This document shows positions 54,104-61,637 of a DNA stretch of 64,000 nt, one piece after another. The translations under genes were made by a program, and so were the position numbers. The notes under the pieces were generated by a model. The model searched no databases and was not told the DNA's origin. It was given only the letters and a program-made list of their open reading frames with translations. How positions within the stretch are numbered: the first letter of the stretch is position 1; each line of letters opens with the position of its first letter. The stretch covers positions 62,001 through 126,000 of the forward strand of contig NZ_ALWO02000032.1 of assembly GCF_000295935.2 (NCBI RefSeq), in the 5' to 3' direction. The DNA comes from Indibacter alkaliphilus LW1. GTDB taxonomy: Bacteria > Bacteroidota > Bacteroidia > Cytophagales > Cyclobacteriaceae.

Positions 54104-54703
54104 TCAGGATTCGCCTTTTATAAACTCCTCTCCTATTATTCTTAGCACAACCTCCCTAAGCTCAGGAACCACATTTTCTTCAAACCAAGGATTTCTTTTT
54201 TGCCAAATTTTATTTCTGGGAGAAGGATGAACTAAAGGAAAAAAATCCGGTAGGTAGTCATGGAAGTTTCTGACAGTTTCGGTAAGGTTATTCTTTACCT
54301 CTGAACCGATATAATACTTTTGAGCATATTGCCCGATCAAAAAAGTCAGTTTTACTTGAGGAAGGTAATTCAAAACAGATCGATGCCAGGCAGGAGCACA
54401 CTCTGGCCTAGGAGGCAAATCCCCACCTTTCCCCTTTCCTGGATAGCAAAACCCCATCGGCATAATTCCAAAAACCGATGTGTCATAAAAGGTCTCCTTA
54501 TCCACTCCCAGCCATCTCCTGAGTTCTTTACCACTTTGATCATCCCAAGGAATCCCCGATGCATGTACCTTTGTCCCAGGTGCCTGGCCTATTATCAGAA
54601 TTTTACTTTCGGAGGAAATATGTAAAACAGGCCTTGGAGCAAACGGCAGTTTTTCTTTACAGATTTCACAATTACTGATTTCCTTTAACAATCTTTCCAG
54701 CAT
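54104..54703 (-). CDS. Uracil-DNA glycosylase superfamily protein
   Basis: A 199-residue base-excision enzyme. The active-site motif 1 GQAPGTKVHASGIPWDD (about 39-55) and motif 2 HPSPRN (about 158-163) match the UDG superfamily of short single-domain members, different from classical Ung. A Cys pair CEICKEKLP at residues 12-20 could be a remnant or structural metal site. It would remove uracil or other deaminated bases, which nitrosative stress produces from cytosine. It is transcribed on the minus strand about 100 bases before the 601-residue gene and divergent from nrdD. Confidence 0.88.
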   Translation of the reverse strand: MLERLLKEISNCEICKEKLPFAPRPVLHISSESKILIIGQAPGTKVHASGIPWDDQSGKELRRWLGVDKETFYDTSVFGIMPMGFCYPGKGKGGDLPPRPECAPAWHRSVLNYLPQVKLTFLIGQYAQKYYIGSEVKNNLTETVRNFHDYLPDFFPLVHPSPRNKIWQKRNPWFEENVVPELREVVLRIIGEEFIKGES

Positions 54704-54965
54704 AGCTTTTTTTGCAATACATAAACATATAAAAATTCAGACTTTTATCTTTTTTTAAACTTTCAAACTGCCTTTCATCTTAAAAATATGATTCAAATTT
54801 AGAGGACAAAATTATCTTTTTTTTAGGTTTCACCCAAATTTCCAGCCTGATTTTTTCCCTGATTTAAGTCATTTCAACTCATGACAATTCCCCGCTTGCA
54901 AAGCTGCCCGATTCCCTACATTGGAGATGATTTTAATTTATAACACCATAACCTTTAGCATAAAT
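54704..54965. other. Divergent intergenic region between UDG and nrdD
   Basis: A 262-base AT-rich region. It contains the AGGAC-type motif (54803-54820), a perfect GTCAT-N8-ATGAC inverted repeat (54868-54885) and a weak TTG-N18-TACATTGG promoter (54896-54924) pointing to nrdD. No gene is present. Confidence 0.5.
54803..54820. promoter_or_regulatory. AGGAC-N6-ATC operator copy upstream of nrdD
   Basis: AGGAC-AAAATT-ATCTTTT matches the nnrS-like operator copies in the AGGAC half-site, the 6-base spacer length and ATC-TTT, with one change (ATCT for ATCC). It links nrdD to the same presumed regulator. Confidence 0.45.
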
Positions 54966-57068
54966 ATGAATCAATTTGTCATCAAAAGAAACGGGGAATA
55001 CGCCCCATTTGAACCTTTCAAAATAGAAGATGCCCTGATGAAGGCATTTCAGAGTGTGCATCAACCCTATCATTCCCTCACTTTTAAAAAAGTCCTTCAC
55101 CATTTACAATCCAAAACGACCTGGGCAGTAGAGGAAATTCAGGATATCATCGAAAAGGAACTGTATGCATTCGGGTATTTTGATGTCATGCGCTCCTTTA
55201 TGCTATACAGGCATACCCGCAAAATGCAACGGGAGCATGTGGCAGGACTCAACGAAGACACAACCTACGTGGACAGCACGCAGACTATTGAAGAATACAT
55301 CCATCAAACCGACTGGCGGATCAATGCCAACGCCAATACATCCTACTCCAATGCAGGACTTGTCAATAATGTAGCGGGAAAAATCATCGCCAATTACTGG
55401 CTTGATAAGGTTTATAGCAAGGAAGAAGGTTATGCACACCGCAATGGAGACATTCATATCCATGACTTGGATTGTCTGACTGGATATTGTGCAGGTTGGA
55501 GTTTGAGAGTTTTGCTCAATGAAGGTTTCAATGGTGTAAGAGGCAGGGTGGAAAGCAAGCCTCCCTCCCACTTCAGAGAGGCACTTGGTCAAATGGCCAA
55601 TTTCCTTGGAATCCTCCAAAGTGAATGGGCAGGAGCACAGGCATTCAGTTCATTTGATACTTACCTGGCGCCCTATGTCTTCAAAGACCAACTTTCACAG
55701 AAGGATGTAGAAAAAGCCATTCGCTCTTTTGTCTACAACCTCAATGTACCTGCCCGGTGGGGACAGTCTCCATTTACCAATATCACTTTGGATTGGGTAG
55801 TTCCTGAGGACTTAAAAGATCAGATACCCACTAAAAATGACATTCATTTGTTCAAATTTATCCAAGATGAAAAACTACTGGAAATCGCCAAAAGTAGAGG
55901 CGTAAACAACTTGGAAGATTTGAGCTACAAGTATTTTCAAAAGGAAATGAACATGATCAATAAGGCCTACTACACTGTAATGACAGAAGGTGATGCCAAT
56001 GGTCAGCCATTTACTTTCCCCATTCCAACCGTCAACATCACGGAGGACTTTGATTGGTATGGAGAAAATACAGACTTGCTTTTTGAGAATACTGCCAAAA
56101 TTGGTTCTTCCTACTTCCAAAACTTTATTGGAAGTCAATACATGTATGATGAAAATGGAAATAAAATAGAAAACCCCGAAGCCTATAAGCCCAATGCGGT
56201 CCGCAGTATGTGTTGTAGGCTACAGTTGGACCTGCGGGAACTATTGAAGCGGGGCAATGGTCTTTTTGGCTCAGCAGAGATGACCGGAAGTATTGGAGTA
56301 GTCACCATCAATATGGCCCGATTGGGATATATCTATAGGGGAAACAAACAAGGGCTTTACGACAGACTGGACACCTTAATGGCCATTGCTAAATCTACCT
56401 TGGAGAAAAAGAGAAATTTTATTCAGGAAATGTACGATCGAGGACTTTACCCTTACACCAAAAGGTACCTACCACATTTCAGAAACCACTTCTCCACCAT
56501 TGGAGTCAATGGAATGAATGAAATGATATTGAATTTCACTTTTGAAAATGAAGATATAACAGGAGATTTTGGGCAGCAGTTTGCCACTGAAATTCTGGAA
56601 TACATCAGAAATAGGATGAAAGAATTCCAAGAAGAAACTGGAAACCTTTACAACCTGGAGGCCACCCCGGCCGAAGGTACTACTTATCGCTTTGCCAAAG
56701 AAGACCGTAAACGCTTCGTGGATATTATTCAGGCTGGGACTGGCGAAAACATCTATTATACCAACAGTTCTCAAATACCCGTGGATTTCACAGATGATCC
56801 ATTTGAAGCCTTGATGCTTCAGGATGAATTACAGTGTAAATATACAGGGGGAACCGTCCTGCACTTGTACATGCGGGAAAAACTTTCCACGCCGGAAGCT
56901 TGTCGCAATCTGGTCAAAAAGGTCCTCTCCAATTTTAAACTCCCTTACATTACGGTAACTCCTGTATTCAGCATCTGTCCTGTACATGGATACCTGAATG
57001 GTGAACATGAATATTGCCCAAAATGTGATGAAATTCTATTAGATCAAATTAACCATAAAACCTCTTAA
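54966..57068 (+). CDS. nrdD: Anaerobic ribonucleoside-triphosphate reductase, main part without glycyl-radical tail
   Basis: NrdD makes dNTPs from NTPs without oxygen using a glycyl radical. The 700-residue body begins with an ATP-cone (VIKRNGEYAPFEPFKIEDALMKAF). It contains the catalytic Cys region RSMCCRLQLDLREL and ends with a zinc-site motif CPVH-(x)9-CPKC (Cys671, His674, Cys684, Cys687). The RVMGY radical motif that should follow is missing. The frame stops at a TAA (57066-57068) and continues without a frameshift into the next ORF, which carries it. The frame opens at 54921, but ATG 54966 (MNQFVIKR) is the natural start. Confidence 0.9.
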   Translation: MNQFVIKRNGEYAPFEPFKIEDALMKAFQSVHQPYHSLTFKKVLHHLQSKTTWAVEEIQDIIEKELYAFGYFDVMRSFMLYRHTRKMQREHVAGLNEDTTYVDSTQTIEEYIHQTDWRINANANTSYSNAGLVNNVAGKIIANYWLDKVYSKEEGYAHRNGDIHIHDLDCLTGYCAGWSLRVLLNEGFNGVRGRVESKPPSHFREALGQMANFLGILQSEWAGAQAFSSFDTYLAPYVFKDQLSQKDVEKAIRSFVYNLNVPARWGQSPFTNITLDWVVPEDLKDQIPTKNDIHLFKFIQDEKLLEIAKSRGVNNLEDLSYKYFQKEMNMINKAYYTVMTEGDANGQPFTFPIPTVNITEDFDWYGENTDLLFENTAKIGSSYFQNFIGSQYMYDENGNKIENPEAYKPNAVRSMCCRLQLDLRELLKRGNGLFGSAEMTGSIGVVTINMARLGYIYRGNKQGLYDRLDTLMAIAKSTLEKKRNFIQEMYDRGLYPYTKRYLPHFRNHFSTIGVNGMNEMILNFTFENEDITGDFGQQFATEILEYIRNRMKEFQEETGNLYNLEATPAEGTTYRFAKEDRKRFVDIIQAGTGENIYYTNSSQIPVDFTDDPFEALMLQDELQCKYTGGTVLHLYMREKLSTPEACRNLVKKVLSNFKLPYITVTPVFSICPVHGYLNGEHEYCPKCDEILLDQINHKTS

Positions 57069-57071
57069 GTT

Positions 57072-57269
57072 ATGCAAACAAATGAAGCAACAATTGAAAA
57101 AATTGAAACCCAAACCTGGCTGGAAGCCAACAGGGATAAAAGAACCAAATGTTTGGTCTATACCCGGGTAATGGGATACCACAGGCCAGTAGAAAGTTTT
57201 AACATTGGAAAAAAAGGTGAACACAAGCAACGGGAACATTTCAAAGAAGAAAAGGACAGATACTGCTAG
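57072..57269 (+). CDS. Separate NrdD glycyl-radical domain
   Basis: A 65-residue ORF in the same reading frame as nrdD, separated from it by only TAA plus one codon. Its segment YTRVMGYHRPVESFNIGKKG (from residue 30) is the C-terminal glycyl-radical domain of class III reductases, with the radical Gly35 codon at 57174-57176. NrdG would generate the radical here. It could assemble with the 700-residue body as a separate subunit, as small glycyl-radical proteins do for pyruvate formate-lyase. A readthrough product or a disabled enzyme are alternatives. Its 3' end overlaps nrdG. Confidence 0.85.
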   Translation: MQTNEATIEKIETQTWLEANRDKRTKCLVYTRVMGYHRPVESFNIGKKGEHKQREHFKEEKDRYC

Positions 57270-57939
57270 ACCCATTTATAGCATTACCCCTTTTACATTA
57301 TTGGACTATCCTGACCATACGGCCTGCATCCTTTGGTTTGCAGGCTGTAACATGCGTTGTGGATACTGTTACAATCCTGAAATTGTAGCAGGCAAAGGGA
57401 AACTTAGCTATGGGGATATTCTTCAGTTTTTGGAGAAAAGAAAAAATCTTCTGGATGCGGTTGTATTCAGTGGTGGGGAATGCACCCTCCATCAGGATGT
57501 CCTGTGGTTAGCCCATCAAATCAAAGAATTGGGCATGAAGGTGAAGATCGACACCAACGGCAGCAGACCGCACGTTTTGGAAAACCTCATCGCAGAGAAA
57601 CTGGTAGATTACGTCGCTTTGGACTTTAAAGCCCTGCCTGGAGCTTATCAGAAAATAACAGCCTCCCAGCTTTACGGTGAATTTGTAGAAAGTCTGGATA
57701 TCCTGCTGTACAGCAACATCAATTTTGAAGTCAGAACCACCCTCCACAGCTGGCTAATCAGTGAGGAAGACCTTTTTAATATGACCAAGTTCCTTAAGGA
57801 AAAAGGATACCAAGGCAACTACTACCTTCAGCATTATGTCGGAGACAAAGGCAGCATTTCCAAGCTACCGGAAAGTATAAAGAAAGTATATACCCATGAG
57901 AAAATTGATTTTCCGGTGAAAACCATTTGGAGGAATTAA
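57217..57939 (+). CDS. nrdG: Anaerobic ribonucleotide-reductase activating protein (radical SAM)
   Basis: NrdG is the radical-SAM activase that abstracts the hydrogen from the NrdD glycine. The 240-residue protein has the CX3CX2C cluster motif CNMRCGYC and the SAM-binding GGE segment (FSGGECTL). It is longer than the ~155-residue E. coli enzyme, as in the larger family type. No ATG precedes the core, so the start is uncertain: GTG 57217 is used here and TTG 57205 is an alternative. Either way it overlaps the glycyl-radical ORF by 50-65 bases, implying coupled translation. Confidence 0.9.
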   Translation: MNTSNGNISKKKRTDTARPIYSITPFTLLDYPDHTACILWFAGCNMRCGYCYNPEIVAGKGKLSYGDILQFLEKRKNLLDAVVFSGGECTLHQDVLWLAHQIKELGMKVKIDTNGSRPHVLENLIAEKLVDYVALDFKALPGAYQKITASQLYGEFVESLDILLYSNINFEVRTTLHSWLISEEDLFNMTKFLKEKGYQGNYYLQHYVGDKGSISKLPESIKKVYTHEKIDFPVKTIWRN

Positions 57940-57943
57940 AAAA

Positions 57944-57964
57944 GGTGAAGTCAAGAACCTCACC
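57944..57964 (-). terminator. Possible weak terminator of the osmC/norZ unit
   Basis: A short stem GGTGA/TCACC (57944-57948 with 57960-57964), with TTTTTT following on the minus strand. It lies 26 bases past the OsmC stop. The stem is only 5 bp, so confidence is limited. Confidence 0.45.
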
Positions 57965-57989
57965 CTTTCATTCACCGAAAACACATGAT

Positions 57990-58439
57990 TTACACACACA
58001 TTTCTGAAGCCAAAATTTGAGGTTCCATGATGACCATGGTCTTAATAGAGTTAGAAATCAGACAAGCATTTTCAGATTTTTCCAATACTTTTAACGCCTT
58101 ACTTTCAGACTCCTCTGTACAAATGGTCAACTCGGGCTTAAGCACTATTTCTGTCATCATCCATTTGCCTGACTCTCTGGAAAGCCTTCCAAATGCCTGA
58201 CTGGAGAAATGTTCATATTTTAATTTGTAATTATCTGCCACGGCAAGAAACGTCGTCATAAAACAGCTGTTGACTGCTGCAGTAAACAGGTGCTCAGGAG
58301 ACCAGATTCCCGGAACACCTTCCGGAAATTCGGGAGGCGTAGCACATGAAAAAGAATGTTCAAGTTCAGGAGAACTCATCTTTCCGATTCTTCCATTTTG
58401 CCAATGGACATTGACTTCATAGGTAAATGATTCAAACAT
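57990..58439 (-). CDS. OsmC-family redox protein
   Basis: A 149-residue OsmC/Ohr-type protein. The two family cysteines are present: VNSCFMTTFLAV in the helix and the later ENACLISNSIK, as in peroxide-reducing members. It begins 20 bases after the norZ stop, so they share a transcript. Members reduce organic hydroperoxides, and a nitrosative-stress role here is inferred from location. The FEGVPGIWSPEHLFTAAVNSC segment is typical of the family. Confidence 0.9.
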   Translation of the reverse strand: MFESFTYEVNVHWQNGRIGKMSSPELEHSFSCATPPEFPEGVPGIWSPEHLFTAAVNSCFMTTFLAVADNYKLKYEHFSSQAFGRLSRESGKWMMTEIVLKPELTICTEESESKALKVLEKSENACLISNSIKTMVIMEPQILASEMCV

Positions 58440-58459
58440 ATATTAAAATTCTAATTGGT

Positions 58460-60808
58460 TTAAACTGTTTCTATTTCTTCTTCTACTTCCTCAAGGTGAT
58501 GATCAATCTTTTCCATTTCATAGGCTGGTTTGAGATGCTTGGCACTTTTCAACACAAACCAGGTCAGAGGAAAGAGGCCGCCGATACAAAAAACCGCTCC
58601 CCCTACAATCCTTAACCAGGTCATTGCCTGAAAAGGTACACTTTGGATAAACTCCTGAGACCTGGCAAACCAATACCCTTCCTCCATCACTGCAACAAGT
58701 TGATGGATTCCTGCAGGGAATAAATCCAAAGTCACCATCAATAAAAGTCCAATATTGATTGACCAAAATGCCGTTTTCACTAATTGGGTGTTCCATGCTT
58801 CAGGCTTTAGTAAAAATCTCAAAGCAAAAAGAATGGCTGCTATGGATAAATTACCGTAAACCCCCATGAGTGCTGCATGCCCATGATTGACTGTCAGGTA
58901 AGTTCCATGCTCATAATAATTGGCTATGGGAAGGTTAATGATCAGACCAAAGACTCCTGCACCAAAGAAATTCCAAAAAGTAACCCCAATGATAAACAGG
59001 AATACTCCAGGCATGGCAAATAGAGAGGATCGGTGTCTTTCTTTTTGCTTTGTCGATAATAGGTAAGGCATACGTTGCATCCTCCATGCCTCCAAGGTTA
59101 ACAAAATCAGCGGAACCACCTGTAAGGTCGAAAATACACTTCCCAGAGCAAGCGTTCCTACAGGTTTGGCATTCCAATAGAAATTATGTGAAATCCCCAA
59201 TAGCCCTGAACCCAAAAACAGTAAGGCTGCGATATACACTACTTTCACGACAGCTTGCCTGTTGACCAAACCCATCATCACCATCATGTAGCCTACTATT
59301 ATCGTGGTGAACACTTCAAAGAATGCTTCCACCCACATATGCACTACCATCCATCTCCAAAAATCAGCAATGACGAAATTGGTTTCAGGTCGCGCTACAA
59401 AGCCCGATAATAAAAGAAGTAAAATACAGACAATGGAATACACCAACCAATTGGGTAGGCCCCAGGGCATACCAGGTCTAAGGGTGTTTTTAACCCCCCG
59501 ATATACAATAATCGCCCATAGTGCAAAGATGGCCAAAAGGAAATATTGGTATAGTCTGCCTAATTCCACAAACTCCCAACCTTGATGCCCTAACCAACGG
59601 GAATAATCCCCCAACATCCCCATTGGTCCCATGAAGATTCCCACAAAAGACCCGCCTACCATGACAAAAAATATCCCAAAGAGCAAATTGATCAAAAATA
59701 GCTGACCTTTAGGTTCACTCTTTGCCAACAAGGGTAGGATAAAAAAGGAAATCCCAACCCAACAGGCTGAAATCCAAAACAGAGATAACTGAACATGCCA
59801 GCTCCTTGAAATTGTAACAGGTAATACTTCCTGAATATCCCAACCAAAGAATTTGGTAAACCCAACAAAATCATGAACAGTCAGAACTCCAGCCAAAACC
59901 TGAATCAAAAACAGGATTACCGCAACATAGAAAAACTTAAAGGTGGCTCTTTGGGTCGGCGTAGGTTTGTATTGTTGTAATTTTTCTTCAGTGACCATTT
60001 CTGATGCACCTTTTGCATAATACTCCTCACTCAGTTGTTCAAATTGTCCATAGTAATACAGAACAATTCCCAAACCCAATACCAGCCCCAAAAGGCCCAC
60101 AATACTCCAAATTAAAGTGGAAGGCGTAGCGACATTTCCTGCAAATTCATCATAAGGCCAATTATGGGTATAACTGTATTTTTCACCAGGTCGCTCTACA
60201 CTACAGACCCAGGATCCCCAAAAAAAGAATGCACTTAAATCCTTGATCTCTGTGGGATCGGAAATATATCCAGTTGGCTTAAATGCCTCATGAAAATCAG
60301 GATTGAGAAACATCTCCTGATAAAAGCCCTCCAAATCCCGAATGGCAGCTACCTGAGCGAAAGAAATGTAAACCTGATTGTTATTCTCATCGTATGTATT
60401 TTCCTTAATTTCTTTTTGAACTTTTCTTAAAATACCCTCTGACTCAAACTCACTCCTGCTTCCATTCTCTTTCAAGCTTTCCTGATAAAAACGAAACATG
60501 GATTTGGCTCTTTCATTCAAGGCCTGAGCTGTAAAATCAGGACCCCTTAATGCGCCGTCACCAAACATACTTCCATATTCCATCAAAGCATAGCGATGGA
60601 AAACCTCCTGTCCTCTCAATATTTGCTCTTGGGTGATGATTTCTTCTCCCTTTTCATCTACATAATGCGGAATAGGAGGCGCTTCCTCGTAAGTCTGATA
60701 GGCAATGAACAAAATACCTACTATACTGATGACAAAGATGACCATAAAAGGAAGCCACCAGTTCTTTTGTTTCATGATGTAATTCAGGAATTTAGTATCC
60801 GGTTTCAT
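58460..60808 (-). CDS. norZ: Quinol-dependent nitric oxide reductase (qNOR, NorZ)
   Basis: NorZ reduces two NO to N2O with quinol electrons. The 782-residue protein is a fusion of a NorC-like N-terminal part without heme-c motif and a NorB-like 12-helix catalytic part. The metal ligands are seen in TISRSWHVQLSLFW (His338), VVHMWVEAFFEVF (His490, Glu493 nearby) and NHGHAALMGVYG (His642, His644). The N-terminal helix at about 17-36 is followed by a periplasmic region (about 40-210) with RGQEVFHRYALMEYGSMFGDGALRGPDF. It forms a unit with osmC, following an Rrf2 gene and a TTAAGA-N8-TCTTAA site. Confidence 0.95.
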   Translation of the reverse strand: MKPDTKFLNYIMKQKNWWLPFMVIFVISIVGILFIAYQTYEEAPPIPHYVDEKGEEIITQEQILRGQEVFHRYALMEYGSMFGDGALRGPDFTAQALNERAKSMFRFYQESLKENGSRSEFESEGILRKVQKEIKENTYDENNNQVYISFAQVAAIRDLEGFYQEMFLNPDFHEAFKPTGYISDPTEIKDLSAFFFWGSWVCSVERPGEKYSYTHNWPYDEFAGNVATPSTLIWSIVGLLGLVLGLGIVLYYYGQFEQLSEEYYAKGASEMVTEEKLQQYKPTPTQRATFKFFYVAVILFLIQVLAGVLTVHDFVGFTKFFGWDIQEVLPVTISRSWHVQLSLFWISACWVGISFFILPLLAKSEPKGQLFLINLLFGIFFVMVGGSFVGIFMGPMGMLGDYSRWLGHQGWEFVELGRLYQYFLLAIFALWAIIVYRGVKNTLRPGMPWGLPNWLVYSIVCILLLLLSGFVARPETNFVIADFWRWMVVHMWVEAFFEVFTTIIVGYMMVMMGLVNRQAVVKVVYIAALLFLGSGLLGISHNFYWNAKPVGTLALGSVFSTLQVVPLILLTLEAWRMQRMPYLLSTKQKERHRSSLFAMPGVFLFIIGVTFWNFFGAGVFGLIINLPIANYYEHGTYLTVNHGHAALMGVYGNLSIAAILFALRFLLKPEAWNTQLVKTAFWSINIGLLLMVTLDLFPAGIHQLVAVMEEGYWFARSQEFIQSVPFQAMTWLRIVGGAVFCIGGLFPLTWFVLKSAKHLKPAYEMEKIDHHLEEVEEEIETV

Positions 60809-60841
60809 GGGTTAATGGTTTAAGGTAGATTTATTTCATAT

Positions 60842-60861
60842 TTAAGAGTATTAATTCTTAA
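60842..60861. promoter_or_regulatory. TTAAGA-N8-TCTTAA palindrome upstream of norZ (possible Rrf2 operator)
   Basis: A perfect inverted repeat TTAAGA-GTATTAAT-TCTTAA, 33 bases before the norZ start codon. A related site with the same spacing lies in front of the adjacent Rrf2 gene at 61326. Position and partner argue for NO-responsive control. Confidence 0.6.
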
Positions 60862-60878
60862 TTAACAGGAAATTTTTT

Positions 60879-61316
60879 TTAATCAAATAACCGTACTTCT
60901 TCAGCAAGTATCTTTTCTCCTAATTGGGCAAGGCTCGTATTACAGAGATGGGATTTTATGTCCTCTTTGATGCCTTTCCAAAAATTGTGGACAGGACAAG
61001 GCTTTTCTACACCACAGCCAGGGAAACCTAAAAGACAATTGTCAAAGTAATCCTCTCCTTCCAAAGCCAAGACAATGTCTATAAGCATTATCTGATCTGA
61101 TGGTTTGGCCAATGCAATCCCTCCTGAAGGTCCCCTATAAGAGTACAATATGCCTTTATTGGTCAACTCTCTAAATATCTTAGTTAGAAAATGAAAGGAA
61201 AGATTCAATTCTTTTGTTATTTCCCCAATACTGACATATTCTCCTGTACTTGGATTACTCACCATATACAATAGAGCCCTTATGCCGTACTTACTCGTTT
61301 GGGATAATACTTTCAT
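60879..61316 (-). CDS. Rrf2-family regulator, NsrR-like (Fe-S type)
   Basis: A 145-residue winged-helix repressor. The helix-turn-helix (about 10-58, IGEITKELNLSFHFLTKIFRELTNKGIL) and wing RGPSGGIALA match Rrf2. The three cysteines C94-X6-C101-X5-C107 (NCLLGFPGCGVEKPCPVH) probably bind an Fe-S cluster that reacts with NO. It lies 70 bases upstream of norZ on the same strand, with norF next upstream. A TTAAGA-N8-TCTGAA site sits 10 bases before its start, so it likely represses itself and norZ. The other Rrf2 in this window differs in sequence. Confidence 0.93.
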   Translation of the reverse strand: MKVLSQTSKYGIRALLYMVSNPSTGEYVSIGEITKELNLSFHFLTKIFRELTNKGILYSYRGPSGGIALAKPSDQIMLIDIVLALEGEDYFDNCLLGFPGCGVEKPCPVHNFWKGIKEDIKSHLCNTSLAQLGEKILAEEVRLFD

Positions 61317-61325
61317 ACTTTTTAA

Positions 61326-61345
61326 TTAAGACTTTTAACTCTGAA
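61326..61345. promoter_or_regulatory. TTAAGA-N8-TCTGAA site upstream of the NsrR-like gene
   Basis: TTAAGA-CTTTTAAC-TCTGAA, one mismatch to a perfect palindrome. It shares half-sites and spacing with the norZ site at 60842, and the flank TTAATTAAGA is also shared when the norZ site is read on the opposite strand. It is likely an autoregulatory operator. Confidence 0.55.
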
Positions 61346-61390
61346 ATTAAAGTATTTTTTTCTTGACAATCAAATTTTAAGAGAAAGTTT

Positions 61391-61636
61391 TTAAGCCCAA
61401 AACCCAACTACCACTACCACCAGCAATCCTATAAGGACAGTTGCAAACTTCCAGAAGAAATGGGCCTTACGCAATTCCATAAATACAAAGGCAACCAGGA
61501 AGAATTTAACAGCAGCTAAACCCATCACCAGCCAAGTCAAATAATTTACAACTCCAAGATTGAAAACACCAAGAAATGCAGAGACTTGGGTCATCCCAAT
61601 CAAAATGAAGAGTATTAATAAATTTTTCTTTTCCAT
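61391..61636 (-). CDS. Cytochrome oxidase subunit IV-like protein (NorF-like)
   Basis: An 81-residue membrane protein with three helices (LLILFILIGMTQVSAFLGVF, NYLTWLVMGLAAVKFFLVAFVFMEL, FATVLIGLLVVVVVGFW). FVFMELRKAHFFWK matches the prokaryotic cytochrome c oxidase subunit IV family, to which NorF belongs. NorF assists NO reductase activity. It starts 2 bases after the stop of the COX3/NorE-like gene, so they are translated together. Confidence 0.85.
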   Translation of the reverse strand: MEKKNLLILFILIGMTQVSAFLGVFNLGVVNYLTWLVMGLAAVKFFLVAFVFMELRKAHFFWKFATVLIGLLVVVVVGFWA

Positions 61637-61637
61637 C

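Noticed and set aside
54921-54965. Upstream extension of nrdD
   Set aside because: The additional 15 residues precede the ATP-cone start and read through promoter-like DNA; ATG 54966 is a better start.
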